Both the position numbers and the translations under genes were made by a program. The notes under the pieces were generated by a model, which saw only the letters and a program-made list of their open reading frames with translations, was not told where the DNA came from and ran no database searches. Shown one piece after another: positions 1 to 12,592 of a stretch of DNA of 64,000 nucleotides; position 1 is the stretch's first letter; each line of letters opens with the position of its first letter. Origin of the DNA: Sipunculus nudus (lineage: Eukaryota > Annelida > Sipuncula > Golfingiida > Sipunculidae); contig CM049306.1 of NCBI GenBank assembly GCA_026874595.1, positions 52,856,019 to 52,920,018 on the forward strand, read 5' to 3'.

Positions 1-425
1 CCACCTGAGTCACACACAAAACAGCTCTGATGACCTCTCACACTCCACCTGAATCATGTACATTATAAAACAGCTCTGATGACTTCTCACACTCCACCCG
101 AGTCACACACAAAAAAAAGCTTTGATGACCTCTCACATCACACCTGAGTCACACACAAAAACAGCTCTGATGACCTCTCACACTCCACCTGAATCATGCA
201 CACAAACAGCTCTGATGACCATTCATACTCCACCTGAGTCACAAATATAAACAACTCTGATGACACTCCACCTGAGTCACAAACTCACAACATAAGCAGC
301 CCTGATGACCTCCCACACTCCACCCGACTCCCACATAAACAGCTCTGATGACCTCCCACACTCCACCCGGACTCCAAATAAACAGCTCTGATGACCTCCT
401 TCACTCCACCTCAGTCACACACACA
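1..425. repeat. ~45-bp minisatellite, about 10 units, cut by the window edge
   Basis: Degenerate tandem units begin near 1, 45, 94, 140, 185, 229, 268, 319, 362 and 405, giving a period of 39 to 51 bases around a mean of about 45. Each unit reads roughly CCACCTGAGTCACACAC, then an A-rich spacer, then CAGCTCTGATGACCTC. The first unit starts at base 1, so the array probably continues to the left. Several units hold TGAGTCA, the AP-1 consensus, although others read GAATCA or CGACTC. There is no coding potential. The last units are followed by ordinary AT-rich DNA. Confidence 0.85.
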
Positions 426-1556
426 AAAACCTCTTAGGAATGAAATTCAAGCTAGTTCTCTGGAAATCATGAATAAACAACCATAAGAATACTAAAATAA
501 TCTTCTTGTATCATATCTGCAGATAAACAAAAGCTTAATTTGATCAGACACATAATTAACAGCAATTTGATTAATACCACAAATGGCTAGAAAAAATCTC
601 AGACGGACATGTTAGCGACCACTTGTGGTGTAGAGAGGTGATCCTCTAAATATATTGTCCCTACCAGACCGATCCAATGAGTATGATCAATAAAAGACTG
701 AAACGGCAAGGACGGTGTGAACCCCTACGGCAAAATTAAACACAGTATCTTATTCACACTTTCAGCCATGGCAGATTTATGCAAATACAGCCAAGATTCC
801 CTCCACAGCAGGGGAAACTCCCATACCCGGAGTGACCACTTGAAGAATGTGGCAATATCACAGGAACACCATAAATTATTCACCCATTGTCTTTGGCGGA
901 GAGCTAGATTTTTATTGCAGTTCTTGTTATTGGGATATCTGCTAAGATTTGATTTATTACTAAACTGCAGCCTACTGGCTGGTGATAAATACCTAAATGC
1001 TGCAATATAAATTGTGATTAGTCAACATTACTCAGTCACTAATCTAACATTGTTGTTTTAATCAGTCCCAGTACTTGAGAACTTTAATTATATAATCCAA
1101 TCATTCTTGATTACAATCCATATTTTTTTTCCACTCCAGTGATGACTCTGTTTTTATAAATCAGAAGTGATGAGATTTATCCATAATTAATAAATATTAT
1201 GCAAACATAAGTAGATTTATGGTGCAGTTTCTTGATTAAACATCCACATTAATTTTTTTCAATGTTATTTGTCATTCAGCAATTTTTATGTAATGAATGA
1301 GTGGTGTTCAAACATCAGTGAACAAGTACCAAAGATCTAAAAGAATTAATGCAGACTTTTGTGTAGAACACAGAAAAAGTAAATATAAAATATAAGGGAT
1401 AAAGGACAGGCAACATAGGGTTAGACAATATAATCAGTGATTCCATATGATTGAGAGCTTTTAGGTCAGAGGTCATCTGAACTCCAAACAGAACACAACT
1501 CTCATAAGACCTGGCATGGAGCATTGGTACCGGGGCAGCTGAGTAAATATAGTACG
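426..1556. other. AT-rich stretch, nothing recognised
   Basis: This is AT-rich single-copy-looking DNA. A 97-codon frame at 717-1010 has no recognisable domain and no splice context I can defend. I see no repeat shared with the rest of the window. Confidence 0.5.
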
Positions 1557-1880
1557 AGCAGTGTTTATATATATATATTTATATGAGTATGTTCTACGTC
1601 AGAGTGGTCCACATCAGACGGCTCAGATTACTAAGAATACAGCTCTGACTCTTCCTTCAGACATCTTCCCACGTTTGTGTATGTGTGTGTGTGTGTATAT
1701 ATATATAGGTAAAGAGAAAGAGTAATGTCTTTTAGATAGACTAACTTGTTTATTAACACACTAGGCTTCTTCATCAGGTGGTAAATATCATATATAAATA
1801 TATATATACATATGAGAGAGAAAGAGAGACAGAGAAAAAGAGACAGAGAGAGAGCGGGTGGGAAGCAAGAGAGATCTCGA
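1557..1880. repeat. Simple-sequence cluster: (TA)n, (TG)n, (GA)n
   Basis: Short TA runs lie at 1566-1590 and 1795-1812. A TG run passing into TA lies at 1675-1708. A GA-rich purine tract with interruptions covers about 1813-1880. These are ordinary microsatellites, probably length-variable between individuals. Confidence 0.8.
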
Positions 1881-4800
1881 GAGAAAGAGAGGATGAAGGA
1901 CAGAAAGATTCATAGATTAATATAACAAATTTATGACTTTTGAACTTTAATTAATTGAATGTATTTATTAATCAGTTAATCAATATTATATGCTTTATCA
2001 TTTAAAAAAATCTAGAATTAGATGAATAAAAGCAAAGTTGATGATGGTCACACTGACAGCATAGTTATATGTATGAGGCAACATCTATTAATATTTCAAG
2101 AGTGTGTGCATGTGTGTGGAGAGAGATAGACATGTACACACAGAAAGGCCAAATTGTCCTGGTTCAATGGCCAATTGAAGCTGAGCTTTCCTCAGGGGAA
2201 AAGAAACCAACAAAGTTACATATAAATCTAATGTTTTTAGTGAAACCTCTACTTACAGGCACCTCTTCAAAAAGTGCAACTCTCAGCTACAAACATTTGA
2301 GGTTGTCCCTTGGAAAAGAAAAATTGACCCAGGCCTGTAACCTGTCTGATTCAGACACAACTGCATTATGGCAAAAACCAAGGTCCATCTGGGGTCTGTA
2401 ACTGGGTGATTCCACAGTATATATGATGATGACAAATAGCACAATAATTAAGTTCTTGAAGTCTGAATGCAACCAATGATGTATAAGAAGGTATCACTGC
2501 ATGCAAGCATTTATTCTCTTGATTTAGAGAAAAAATACCAAGTGTCCTACCTTTTTTTAGTAGTGGTGACTGGAAAAAATTAATTCCCTTAGAGAATTTC
2601 CGTGAAAACCTGCGAGTTAGAGCAAACATGCTGCTATCTGCAGAAGGATGGCAAGTAGACTAGAGTAATAATCCTGCTGATGAGGTCAGTACATGTTTCA
2701 TGTTATCTTCCGTCAGAGCACACAAGCTTGACCAGGTCCAGGTGATACATATCCAGGTGAAAACAGACCAGAGGTGTAGCAGTACCGCTACATCAACCAC
2801 TACAGGACCAGCTGGTCTTACAGCTGTCCAATCAGCCTCTGAAACAGCTTCCCAGCACTGCACAGTAGCCAACAATCACACTCAGTAATCACCTCCCCTG
2901 TACATGTAGCATACTGATTTTCATCATTACATACCTAACCCTAATTGTTTAATCACTGTTAACAATTCAGGCCTGCCAGCACCTGTTATAGACATCTGTG
3001 CAGTTCCAATATTGATAATAAACTGAGAGGCCCAACACTTTAGCGGTCCATTACATACAGACTGGACCAGTCTGCTGAGGCTCTAACAGCACGTCCACAG
3101 CACATGTATAGCTGCAGCAATAAGCCCACAGCTCCAGTGATGGTCATCTGCAGTGCATTTCATTTAATTGTCCACAAGAAGCGGTCAATAAAACCCTGGA
3201 CATGATGAAAGCAAGCACCGATGATGGTTTTATACAATGCACCCCTATGAGAGGTCAGGTATTAAAAAGATCCAACTCCGGTTCAGTAGCCCCACACTGC
3301 AAGCAGGTACTCCCTATCTGAAGATGAACAATTGTGCAGGCCACCCGCTCAGCAGGAGCACCATTCACGAGTTCCCGCTACAGATGTCACAGGAAGTGAG
3401 ATAGCAGAGGTGGTACCCAGGCACCCGGCAGCTTATAGCTTCTTTTGGACACTGTCCCCTGACACCCTCTGTGTGTTATTGATTTGCCTGTAAAGTACAC
3501 TAGGTCAGACTACTTCCCCTGAGCACCTCCAATATCTCTCTTTACCAAAGGTGTTTGTTATTTACAGTACAATCAATTCAATCTCCCCTTACTTTAGTTT
3601 GTCGACTGCCGATACTCCTGGTTTACTTGACCTCCAGTTTGGCTACGAACGATAGCTGAACTCTTTACATGAATTCTGCTTTTACATTTAACCACGGCAA
3701 GAACCCTGGAACATGAATTGTGCTTTTACGTCCCATGACAGCTTTAACTCCCAAACAAGAACTGCATTTTTATATTCAGAAATAACTAAAACTTAAAACT
3801 GTAGTTTTCAGTGGTAGATAATAAAATTCTCAAGGGTCAGCACTCTTTGTGACTATGATTTAACTGACCAAAGTCCATATGTCACTACTCAAACCAATAG
3901 GGTTTTCACCAATGCCCACCCTGCACATGTGACTAAATCAACAATTCTGACTTAAAGGCACCTAACACAACCCCAGTTGTTGACTCCTTCAACTTGACCT
4001 GGACAGTACCTTCCCAGCTTCTGTTGTATTGACATGAACAGGTTATGAGGGTAATGATTGCAGCTTACTTGCAACAGCAGTAAGTTCAAGTAGCCCTCAG
4101 CAGCCATTGGCTGACATGGTTGCAGACAAAGCCATTGCACAAATTCTCAAGCTGCCAGCAGTCCTCTTCCTCTCAAGAATCTGGTAACTACAGCTAACAC
4201 TGAATCACATATACATAAGTGGCTATAACTTATGTTTAGATAGTACATGTACAAGAAAGTAAATCCTTCAAGTAAAGACATTAAGACTGCACTCCATGTC
4301 AAGTGATGATGGTAATAAATGGTTGATTTAAAACCCAGTGGGGATGGGAGCGTGTGTGTGTGTTTGTAGTAGGGCTTTGTTAAGAAGGTATGATATTTTT
4401 ATTTTTCTCAAGTAGGCATGTCCATATGAAGTCATTATGGGGATTCTTACCCTAATTATATACCAGGCATTACCTTATAAAAAAGTAATTCCATATTATC
4501 ACAGTATAATTATTATTATTATTACAAAATTGGATATAAGAACATCCTATATCCTTTATAAATCTTAACTGAACTTGAATATGGCCTATCATATCTATAT
4601 AGTTCTGGTAATGAATTCATATCATCACATAATAATCCAGACCAGACAAGTTCTACACACTCTTTACTGTTAAATTCTAGCACTCTTATGTTGATACAAA
4701 ATATGGGTAGCAGTATTGTTTAAATAATAGACAGACTTGATATATCACAGTTTTGTAGGTCCACTGATGAAGAAAAGTATTCTTTAATCTCAACGCTAAT

Positions 4801-4992
4801 GTTTTTACCCAAAATACAATGGCATCCCTAATATCATACAGCAAGTTAAATAAAAGGCAGGGTTTCAGTAGGTCAAAACATTTTGTGAAAGTCTAAGAAC
4901 CTTTAAGGACATTTTTGAAAGGTCTTGCAAATATTTGGAGCACCTTTATGTAATTCTAAATGGGTTATATATTATTGTATTTCTGTAATAAA
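1881..4992. other. Non-coding stretch with a GC-richer block at 2680-3480
   Basis: Most of this is AT-rich. The block 2680-3480 is visibly richer in G+C and has open frames on both strands (for example 2660-2875 minus and 2700-2888 plus), but the frames overlap each other and neither gives a recognisable domain. Such a block could be a conserved regulatory segment, an untranslated exon or an old repeat. I cannot separate these from sequence alone. Confidence 0.4.
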
Positions 4993-5945
4993 ACAAGGGA
5001 TCCATGGGTCACGGCACTCAGCTGATTGTGACAGTTATAACTGCATCACCATAGATTTTTTTTAAGTTACAATAAAAATACTATCCTCAGTGCTCAGGAA
5101 CTAGGGCTCATTGACTTGGGGGGGGGGGGGGGAGAGTTACAACACCTTGGGATATAAATACAGAATATGGAATTAAACTCAGTGGTGCTTACAGGGACTG
5201 GTGGGAGTTACAGCACCTCTGCATATACGTAAAGGATAAAATTTATTTTAATGAAATTATTTTTAAATATTTAAAAACAGGCGGGAGATGGAAAACAAAG
5301 CAAATAACTTTAATTTCCATTCTACTGAGACAGGAAAATAACAAACAAATATTTGCATTAGATCCTATTTTTCTTTTGTTAAGTCATTTATTTTTAGTTT
5401 ATAAATTTTACTATATATTTTTTCAAATATACCTGAATATTTAAATTGATTCAAAAATCTAAATTACATCAAAAATTATTTTTAATTAGTCAGGTAACAT
5501 CACATTATGCACACAGATATATTTCTTTTTTTTTATAATATAAGAACACCCCAAAAATGCTACATCAGAACCACGTGGCATCTCTTGGATTACTTCTTGA
5601 ATTAATAGTTCAAGAAAAGTTGTGAACATTGGATCAAAAACAGCTTTACATTTAATTGAATACAGTTGACAATAACAAACCATGTATTGCAATATATTTG
5701 GTGATAGTGGTGGTGGTTGGGGGGGGGGGGTATTAGGGTAATGCCCATGAGAATAACTGTATGTTTATTACAGCAAGGGTGTTTTGCCAGTTTAATCACT
5801 AATAAGATTACCTAGACAAGGCTGTAGTGAGCAAGAGTGGGGTCTTGGATAAACAAAATGCAAATACATTAGAGCATCTGAAAAACTTCAATAATTAGAA
5901 TAATTTTTAAGCTTTTACTTTCACATTTCAGAACTCAACAGATTA

Positions 5946-6086
5946 CGGTAAATCTTGTTTTTATGGCCGAACGTCTATTAATAGCCGCACCCTGAGTTTG
6001 CAAGGTCTCTTAAAGGAGCCCCCACTAAGGTCAAAATACCCAAAACCCCCCTTAAAGGCCGCACCCCGACTCCGTCTCTGGACTGT
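5946..6086. repeat. GC-rich repeat-like block (CCGCACC...CCGCACCCC)
   Basis: A block within A1 that is much richer in C than its surroundings carries the recurring phrase AGCCGCACCC / GGCCGCACCCC and AAGGAGCCCCC. The style resembles dispersed short repeats seen in many invertebrate genomes. No second copy is present in this window, so the repeat status is inferred. Confidence 0.3.
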
Positions 6087-6779
6087 GGGTAAGATAATCA
6101 GCTGCATGAAGCAAAAAAAATCACGACATAGTTGCTTTAATGAAGACTAGAATAAAAAGTATTAATTACATTACATTAATTACAGGTTAAATATGTTGCC
6201 TGATCACGTATATTAAATATATTTAACGCCCGAGATAGGGACAAAGTATCTGTATGTTTCTTACGACTTTGGCACATGGATGGGCAGGCATTTATCAGAA
6301 AAAGACAGATTCCCCGAACGATCGTTTCGTATGAATGGTGGTTACGCAAAACGATTCCTGTATGCATCAAACGCTTCTTTGCATGTACGTGCAATTGTCA
6401 AAGACCATAGGATGAACACTGAATTGAGGTTTATATGTACATTTATTGAGCAAAAAGCCTGAATACTATTCACTATTACGCACCATCACGCAGTAGCGTT
6501 CCGGGGCGACATGCTGGCTAAGACTGCTGAAACTGTCAGATTTTCAACCTGCACGAACGTAATCACGGCTTGTGGTATACATATAAAAATTTTAATGTAG
6601 AACCTTGACATGTATATCTTTCGTGTGATATATAACTTGTTATAAAAATCTTGGTAATTGTCACCAAATAATACGTTTAAACACCCCTGCTGTAACACAG
6701 CAGTACACTTCGTTGGGCATGGTCAAGCAACATTGAAGTAAATGCCTACTTTAAACTCATTTGCAGCATTATTTAGCAA

Positions 6780-7140
6780 CGATTATTTGTTAAGAAAGTA
6801 AAATGAATAATAGCTGACATCGTAAAGAGTCGCACAATGGCTGACGATCGTTTTAAAATCAAGTTTGAGTGCCGCCATGTGCTGAAACGCCCTGGTGTTC
6901 TGCTAAGATTTTTCTGAACGGCTCTACATGGTGGGTGGTAAACAGAACAGCCACCTTTTCTGTCCTAGTGTGCCTTGCGCGAACGCTACCTTGACAAGAT
7001 GGCTCCCCACACGGAAACTTTATAGAGGAAAAAAAACTTGCTCACCTCGACCGGCCATTTTAATTTCACTTTAAAATCACTTGTTTTCACGCGTCATGTT
7101 TGCTATATGTGCGTATCTAGACAAGGTAACAGTTATTTTG
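6780..7140. promoter_or_regulatory. CpG-rich block, candidate promoter or first exon
   Basis: Roughly 17 CpG dinucleotides fall in about 360 bases, far denser than anywhere else in the window. Invertebrate genomes lose CpG where the germline is methylated, so a retained cluster suggests an unmethylated promoter. The block holds CAAGATGGCT (7004-7013 area), which resembles the YY1 or downstream-promoter motif, and GCCGCCATG (6871-6879). On the minus strand a 31-codon frame starts MAALKLDFK at 6878 and ends at 6783. No splice donor could be assigned, so I do not call a gene. It lies inside the segment that interrupts element A1. Confidence 0.3.
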
Positions 7141-8044
7141 ATAATTAGTTAAGTTGACAAGCAATGTTTTCAAATGCACCAGCAAATTGTGACATGGAGC
7201 GATGTCAACATACGATATGACAATGATAATACCGAAGTAACTGATATGAAAATGATTCAAATCTTCCGAGTAATTCAAGAAATGGAATTTTCATCATAGA
7301 TTAAGATTTCAAAATATTACTTTTAGAATTAAAATATACAGTGACTTTAAATGGATCAGCAGAATTTTTCTATCCAAAATATATTGGAAAATCAGTAGCA
7401 AACAAGAATATGCACGGCATATAAAATCTGTATATTCAAAAAATTCACATGTATCCCAGCTGTGAAAATATATTAAATATACATGTGAGAAAAAAAAGCC
7501 ATGGTAAAATTTGGGCAAAATTTAAGGTACCAATTTTATAATTTTGCTAATATTTAAAAAAATTTTAAAAGATTTTGATCTAATTATGGGATACAATTAA
7601 ATTTAGATTGATTAAAGTTATATTACTGAAAAAAAGTCCCTAGCTTTAACAAATTTTTGTGTAAAGTGACCAAATATTTTTCCTGATTTTTTACAAAGTG
7701 CAATATGTTTTGGCCCATAACTTTTTAAAATTATATAAAACAGACCTAATTTCTGGCATGTACGCAAGAACTATATAGAGGAATATTTATGGTAAATATG
7801 AGTGGTTTTGATATTAGGCAGTCCTGAAGTGTAAAAAATAGGTTTTTAATAAAAAAATTGAGGTTTTTCCTTAATTTCTCAAAGGGTCGAAGTCGCAAAT
7901 TAAGACCCAGTTTTCAGCTTTGTAGGAGATCTTGGGGACATCTAACATTATGCCAAATTTTGGATTCCTAGGTTATACAGTTGCAAAACTTGCCACATCT
8001 ACGGACAGATGGATGGACAGACCATGGACAATGGACCACGACTA

Positions 8045-8075
8045 TAGCTCAGATTACTTATAGTCAGCTGAGCTA
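8045..8075 (+). other. 3' terminal hairpin of A1
   Basis: Arms TAGCTCAGATTAC and GTCAGCTGAGCTA... are separated by a short TTATA loop. They pair apart from a few mismatches and are followed by AAAAA. The same hairpin ends the copies at 12562-12592, 30808-30839, 48550-48580 and 62820-62850. Confidence 0.75.
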
Positions 8076-8080
8076 AAAAG

Positions 8081-8945
8081 TAAAAAAAAAAAAGAACATT
8101 TTAGATATAAGTACTATACAAGTAAAGGATATATCAAATATGTCAATGAAACTAATTATTGTACATGTACTTATTATATTAGGTCATATACTGACCACTG
8201 CTGGTAGGGACATGTGGGTTTGAAAATCAGTGTCCAGTGTACATTTTGGCATCTGATTGACTCAACTACATACTTGAACGCCCCATGAGTCAAATATCTT
8301 TTTAAGCACTTACTATGTACCATTCTATCACTATAAACCCTCTTTTTATGGTCACAAAAAAAAACCATAAAAAGAAGCACTTGTACTCTAATGTGGCTAT
8401 TGTTTGGTGCTCATATATATCTGTATATTCCAATTATCACCTTTATCATTCACACAGTCTCTGACTTGTGCTGGTTAAAGCTTCATCCAGGCACAAATGT
8501 CAGTTAAGTGCACAAATATATCAATGAATGGAGATGATTTATAATTCACATGCAAGTCTTTGCCACTTGGACCACTACCACTCATTTCCCAGGGGAGATA
8601 TTAATGGCAGATCATACTGCATTTATTGTTCTCCTGCATTATAAATTAAGATCATTGAATATCAACAATTCACCAGTTTTACATTTATAATACATTATAT
8701 AATCATACGGCACATAATATAACAAAATCCACCATACACATATATGATAAAACTTAAGTACCAGCCTCCAAAAAATAAAAGATACAAAACGCATATGTCA
8801 CACTATATATTTTTAGAATTTACTTTATTTTTTTCTAAAAAAATTATAGAATAGGTCCATTGCCTGCCACTGGCACTATCTATCCTGAATATGCTTGAAA
8901 ATGACTGTAAACAAGAAATAAGCCCTGTAAATTTTAGATTTTTTA
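8081..8945. other. AT-rich stretch, nothing recognised
   Basis: No shared repeat, RNA gene or coding pattern was seen. The 68-codon minus-strand frame at 8174-8380 has no recognisable feature. Confidence 0.5.
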
Positions 8946-9260
8946 TTTAACTAGGTCATCTGGGCTAGAGGGATGGTTGGTGAGTGAATCTATCTGTTCT
9001 ATCAGCCTTACAGATCCTCATAGTTTCTGTGTTGAAATCCAAAATTAGGTCACTGTGACCTATATTCTTTGAGTTACAGGATAAAAAATGTTTATAAGCA
9101 CCTCTGAATTAAGGAATTCTGTGATTTTCATAAAATTTGGAATGCTGATTGTTCCTGAAGAATCCAATTTACAGTGACAGGAAACAGTGGCCCTCACCTG
9201 TAATTAATTTTTTTTTACATTTTTACCTGAATATATAGGTGATGGACAAGGTAAGTTTTT
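8946..9260. repeat. Degenerate repeat relic
   Basis: Phrases here (TAGGTCACTGTGACCTA followed by TTCTTTGAGTTACAGG, then ATAAAATTTGGAATGCTG) match the style of the internal units of the element at 31137-33400, which has AATATAGGTCAC...GATCTAATTTC. A long-decayed member of that superfamily is the likeliest reading. It contains a perfect AGGTCAnnnTGACCT palindrome at 9047-9061. Confidence 0.35.
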
Positions 9261-10466
9261 ACCAATGTCTGTTTTTCTGTCTGTTTGTCTCTTTTCAAGA
9301 CAGTGCCAAACATAAGTTATAGATTTCAATCATAAGTTATGGATAGACTCGTTTTTAATTTATCAAGATTTTATTTAATTTTGTAGGTGAGCAGCATCTA
9401 TGAATATAGGATTTATTTTCTATTTGTTTGTGATGAAATCTTTCTTGTTAATAAGTAAAAATTAAATTTCCTAAACCAAGTTATGAAATTTAAACAAAAT
9501 TCTACAGAAATGTGGGTTAATTCTGAGGAAATAAGGCCTTGTTCATATTATAAAAAGAAAGGATTGACAATTTTGATATTTATGAACTGTCCTTAATCTT
9601 CAAATCTATGAAAATTAAACAATATCTACTCTTAATGATAAAAAATGTGTATATATGTAAAATGATAAATAACAGTTGTTTTCCTTAGAAAGTTCCATCC
9701 TTGGCGTAAGTGCTAGTTTTCTGCTAACATCAATTATCAAGAGAATAATGATTCTGTATCCTATAATTTCCAATATTTCAGATACACGTTGTACATTACT
9801 GTTCCATACATTATCCCAGTATCAAAAGACCCTCATAGGACAGATGGTTTGCTTTTCTGTGATAAAAAAAAATCAGAGTAGTTCAAACAAAGTCCATCTA
9901 AATGTATTCAATTGTTATTTATATATTTAATGATCATTCGCTGTGAGCCAGATGGGATTGAATTGTGAAGTTCTTGTTACTACTCATTTTCCATATAGTC
10001 AATGTAACAATGGTGAAGCCTCACAAATACCACCATCATCTTCCATTTTGTTGGAAGTCTGCAGACCAATCATATTACAATGTTACTCTGTGCAATTGAT
10101 TAATACAGGCCTGGTGAAATAATAAACCAAACACAAAGGGTGCGAAGCCAATAACTACTGTGACTATCTGTATTCTATGTGTCACCTTTTTTTTCATTTT
10201 TCTTTCACTCTGAATTACTTAAATGTATTTTCTGACTGAGTTTTGTTTATCATTGTCCAAAGCTTCAGCACAATTAGGCACTCAGCTTAACATGGGGGAG
10301 AACTGAACTTATGAAGAAAATGTAATTTAAAGTACCACAGCGCTTTGCTTTTGTAAATTCTATGTGAGAACAGGTTCATGACAATTTCCTAAACAATACA
10401 GATGCACACTGAACAATACTGAACCTTTCATAATCATCAGCAAACAGGTATTGGATTTTACAAATA
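9261..10466. other. AT-rich stretch, nothing recognised
   Basis: The only notable open frame (9676-9930, 84 codons) has no recognisable domain. No repeat shared with the rest of the window was found. Confidence 0.5.
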
Positions 10467-11210
10467 ACAAGGGACCCATGGGTCATGGCGCTCAGCTGAT
10501 CATGATTGGACTATAAATGTATCACCATTGTGATACCATATTTAGTTGACAAACCTTATGAATATCATGGAGATGTTAGGCTATTTTAAAGGAATATAAT
10601 GTAGTATGTGAGTAAATGATGTATAAAATTACCTGACTGATGGATTAATATGGATTAAATATAGTGGTTTATTTTTTATTTATTTGGGAGCTGTTGAAAA
10701 TAGCGATATATTTGAGCAAATATGAATGCAATGACAGTACACTAAGCAGTGGTAGAATGATGATAAGGCTATTTGTTGAAGGATCTATAGTGTATGGAAG
10801 TCCGCAAGATTTCAGTTTGACAGATATAATGTTATGATTAACTATGCTGAAGAGGGGATTTATGAATTGTGACTGTATTACACGATATCTCTTAGGTCTT
10901 TACAAGGTACATTATATTGATGCCCGCCACGTCTACATATTACACAATATTGACATAATTTCTGGCATGTACATAGGTAACAAATAGTTATACAATATAA
11001 AAAAATATGAATATATCTGATCTATCTTGTTCTCAATTGAGGCTGACATTGGAGAGGAGAAAGGCTCTCTGGTAATTACTGCCTGACCTGACCCAGCCTG
11101 ACCCAGACACTCACAGAAGCTGTAGGCAAGGAGTGATGGTGTTATGTAACAGCCTAGAACACTGTTAACCAATGACTTGATGTAAACATTCAAGACATGG
11201 TGCTATAAAT
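10467..11210 (+). mobile_element. Family A element, copy A2a, 5' fragment
   Basis: It starts ACAAGGG followed by the palindrome GACCCATGGGTC (10473-10484) and GCGCTCAGCTGATC. At 11050-11200 it carries the module ending in GATGTAAACA...GACATGGTGCT that is also found at 47690-47885 and 62045-62130. It then stops where another family A 5' end begins, so it lacks a 3' hairpin of its own. No coding frame is preserved. Confidence 0.65.
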
Positions 11211-12238
11211 ATGGGTCACTGTGCTCAGCTGAAGTTGACTTTGAAGGTAAATATTGAAAATAATATCAAATGGAGATCAAGTCTAAGAGGAAAAGGTAAT
11301 ATATGCCATGGCTTGTTGACATGATTGGTTTGTATTGAAGAGTAAGAAATTGTTGCAAATATATTTTGTGACCAAATCATGCATTCTCTAATGTCAAAAT
11401 TGAAGCATGTGAGCAGTTTGTTAACATAAGATGTATATTATTACCATGATCATTGGCTGGCCTTTTGATAAATTGTTGACAGTTCAGTAGTTTACACATT
11501 TGCTCAATTAGATCTATTTTACATAATATATATTATTATATGTATTTTTTATTTTATAAAATGTATACAGTTGAAATATAACTGATGTCCCCAGTCCCCA
11601 GAATATATTTCTGAATTCTAAATTGCATCATCATAAATCTCAATCTTGTCATATAACACCACATCATGCATACAAATGTATATTTATATATTCATGGGGG
11701 GGGGGGAGGGGGTGTGATATGAGAACAATTGTACACCTGTCACAGCAAGGGATCTCCCCCAATGACTGTAACAAATCAGGAACCCTGGCATAGCTGACTT
11801 CCAGTGACCTGGAGTGGCTTATCTGCATCTGGAACAAAGCAAGTGACTACAATAGAGCCTCAAGATAAAATTCAATAACTAGCCTAATTTTCAACCTTTT
11901 ATTTTCAAATTTCAGATTTAAACAAATTAAATACTTATGTTTACATGCTGTGAAAATTAAATCAACGGTACTCACAGGAAAAAAAAACATGCCATGGTCA
12001 AAGTTGGGCAAAATTTAAGGTACCAATTTTTTATTTTTGCTAATATTTTAAAAAATTTAAAAGATTTTGTTCTAATTTTGGGTATACAATTTAATTTTGA
12101 TTAATAAAAGTTATATTACTGGAAAAAAAGTGCTTAGCTTTAACAAGTTTTGTGTTAAGTGATCAAATTTCTTTCCTGATTATTTACAAAATGTATTATG
12201 TTTGGGCCCATAACTTTTTTAAATTATATAATACAGAC

Positions 12239-12442
12239 CTAATTTCTGGCATGTACATAGGAACTGTGTAGGGAATTAATTATGGTAAATATGAGGAAAA
12301 AAAGATGAGTGATTTTGATATTAGGCAGTCTTGAAGTGTAAAAATAGGTTTTTAATAAAAAATTGAGGTTTTTCCTTAATTTCTCAAAGGAACAAGGTTG
12401 CAAAGACCCAGTTTTCGGCTTGGTAGGAGATCTTGGGGACAT
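12239..12442 (-). other. Antisense open frame of family A (67 codons)
   Basis: The frame reads MSPRSPTKPKTGSLQ... and contains SFEKLRKNLNFLLKTYF and LPNIK. Frames with the same order of residues lie antisense in the copies at 48231-48428, 61819-62025 and 62486-62704. In the copies near 7800 and 30600 the frame is broken by small indels. The similarity is expected from DNA homology alone, so this is not called a gene. Its retention in four diverged copies is the only hint of selection. Confidence 0.25.
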
Positions 12443-12561
12443 CTAACATTATGCCAAATTTTGAACTCCTAGGTCGTACGGCTTCAAAATGTGCCACATC
12501 TACAGACGTACGGATGGACGTCAAGACAGACAGACGGACGACGGACAATGGACCACGACTA

Positions 12562-12592
12562 AAGCTCAGATGACTTATAGTCAGCTGAGCTA
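12562..12592 (+). other. 3' terminal hairpin of A2b
   Basis: Arms AGCTCAGATGAC (12563-12574) and GTCAGCTGAGCT (12580-12591) enclose TTATA. Twelve pairs form with one A/G mismatch, and AAAAA follows. Confidence 0.85.

Larger units (their letters stand above)
4993..8078 (+). mobile_element. Family A element, copy A1, split by a ~1.49-kb segment
   Basis: The left part (4993 to about 5965) starts ACAAGGGATCCATGGGTC and then has CTCAGCTGATTG. It follows the same order of segments as the copy at 28927-30844, including the poly-G tracts (5118-5132, 5719-5730) and the CACGTGGCATCT block. Similarity stops near 5965 and resumes near 7457 at GCTGTGAAAAT, the position where the other copies simply continue. 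The right part ends in the family's 3' hairpin TAGCTCAG...CTGAGCTA (8045-8075) and a short A-tract. No transposase or reverse transcriptase frame is present, so it is non-autonomous. The class is uncertain; Helentron-like (HINE) is my best guess. Confidence 0.7.

Noticed and set aside
2660-2888. Exon on either strand in a GC-richer block
   Set aside because: Overlapping frames on both strands are equally open, which points to composition rather than coding. No domain was recognised.
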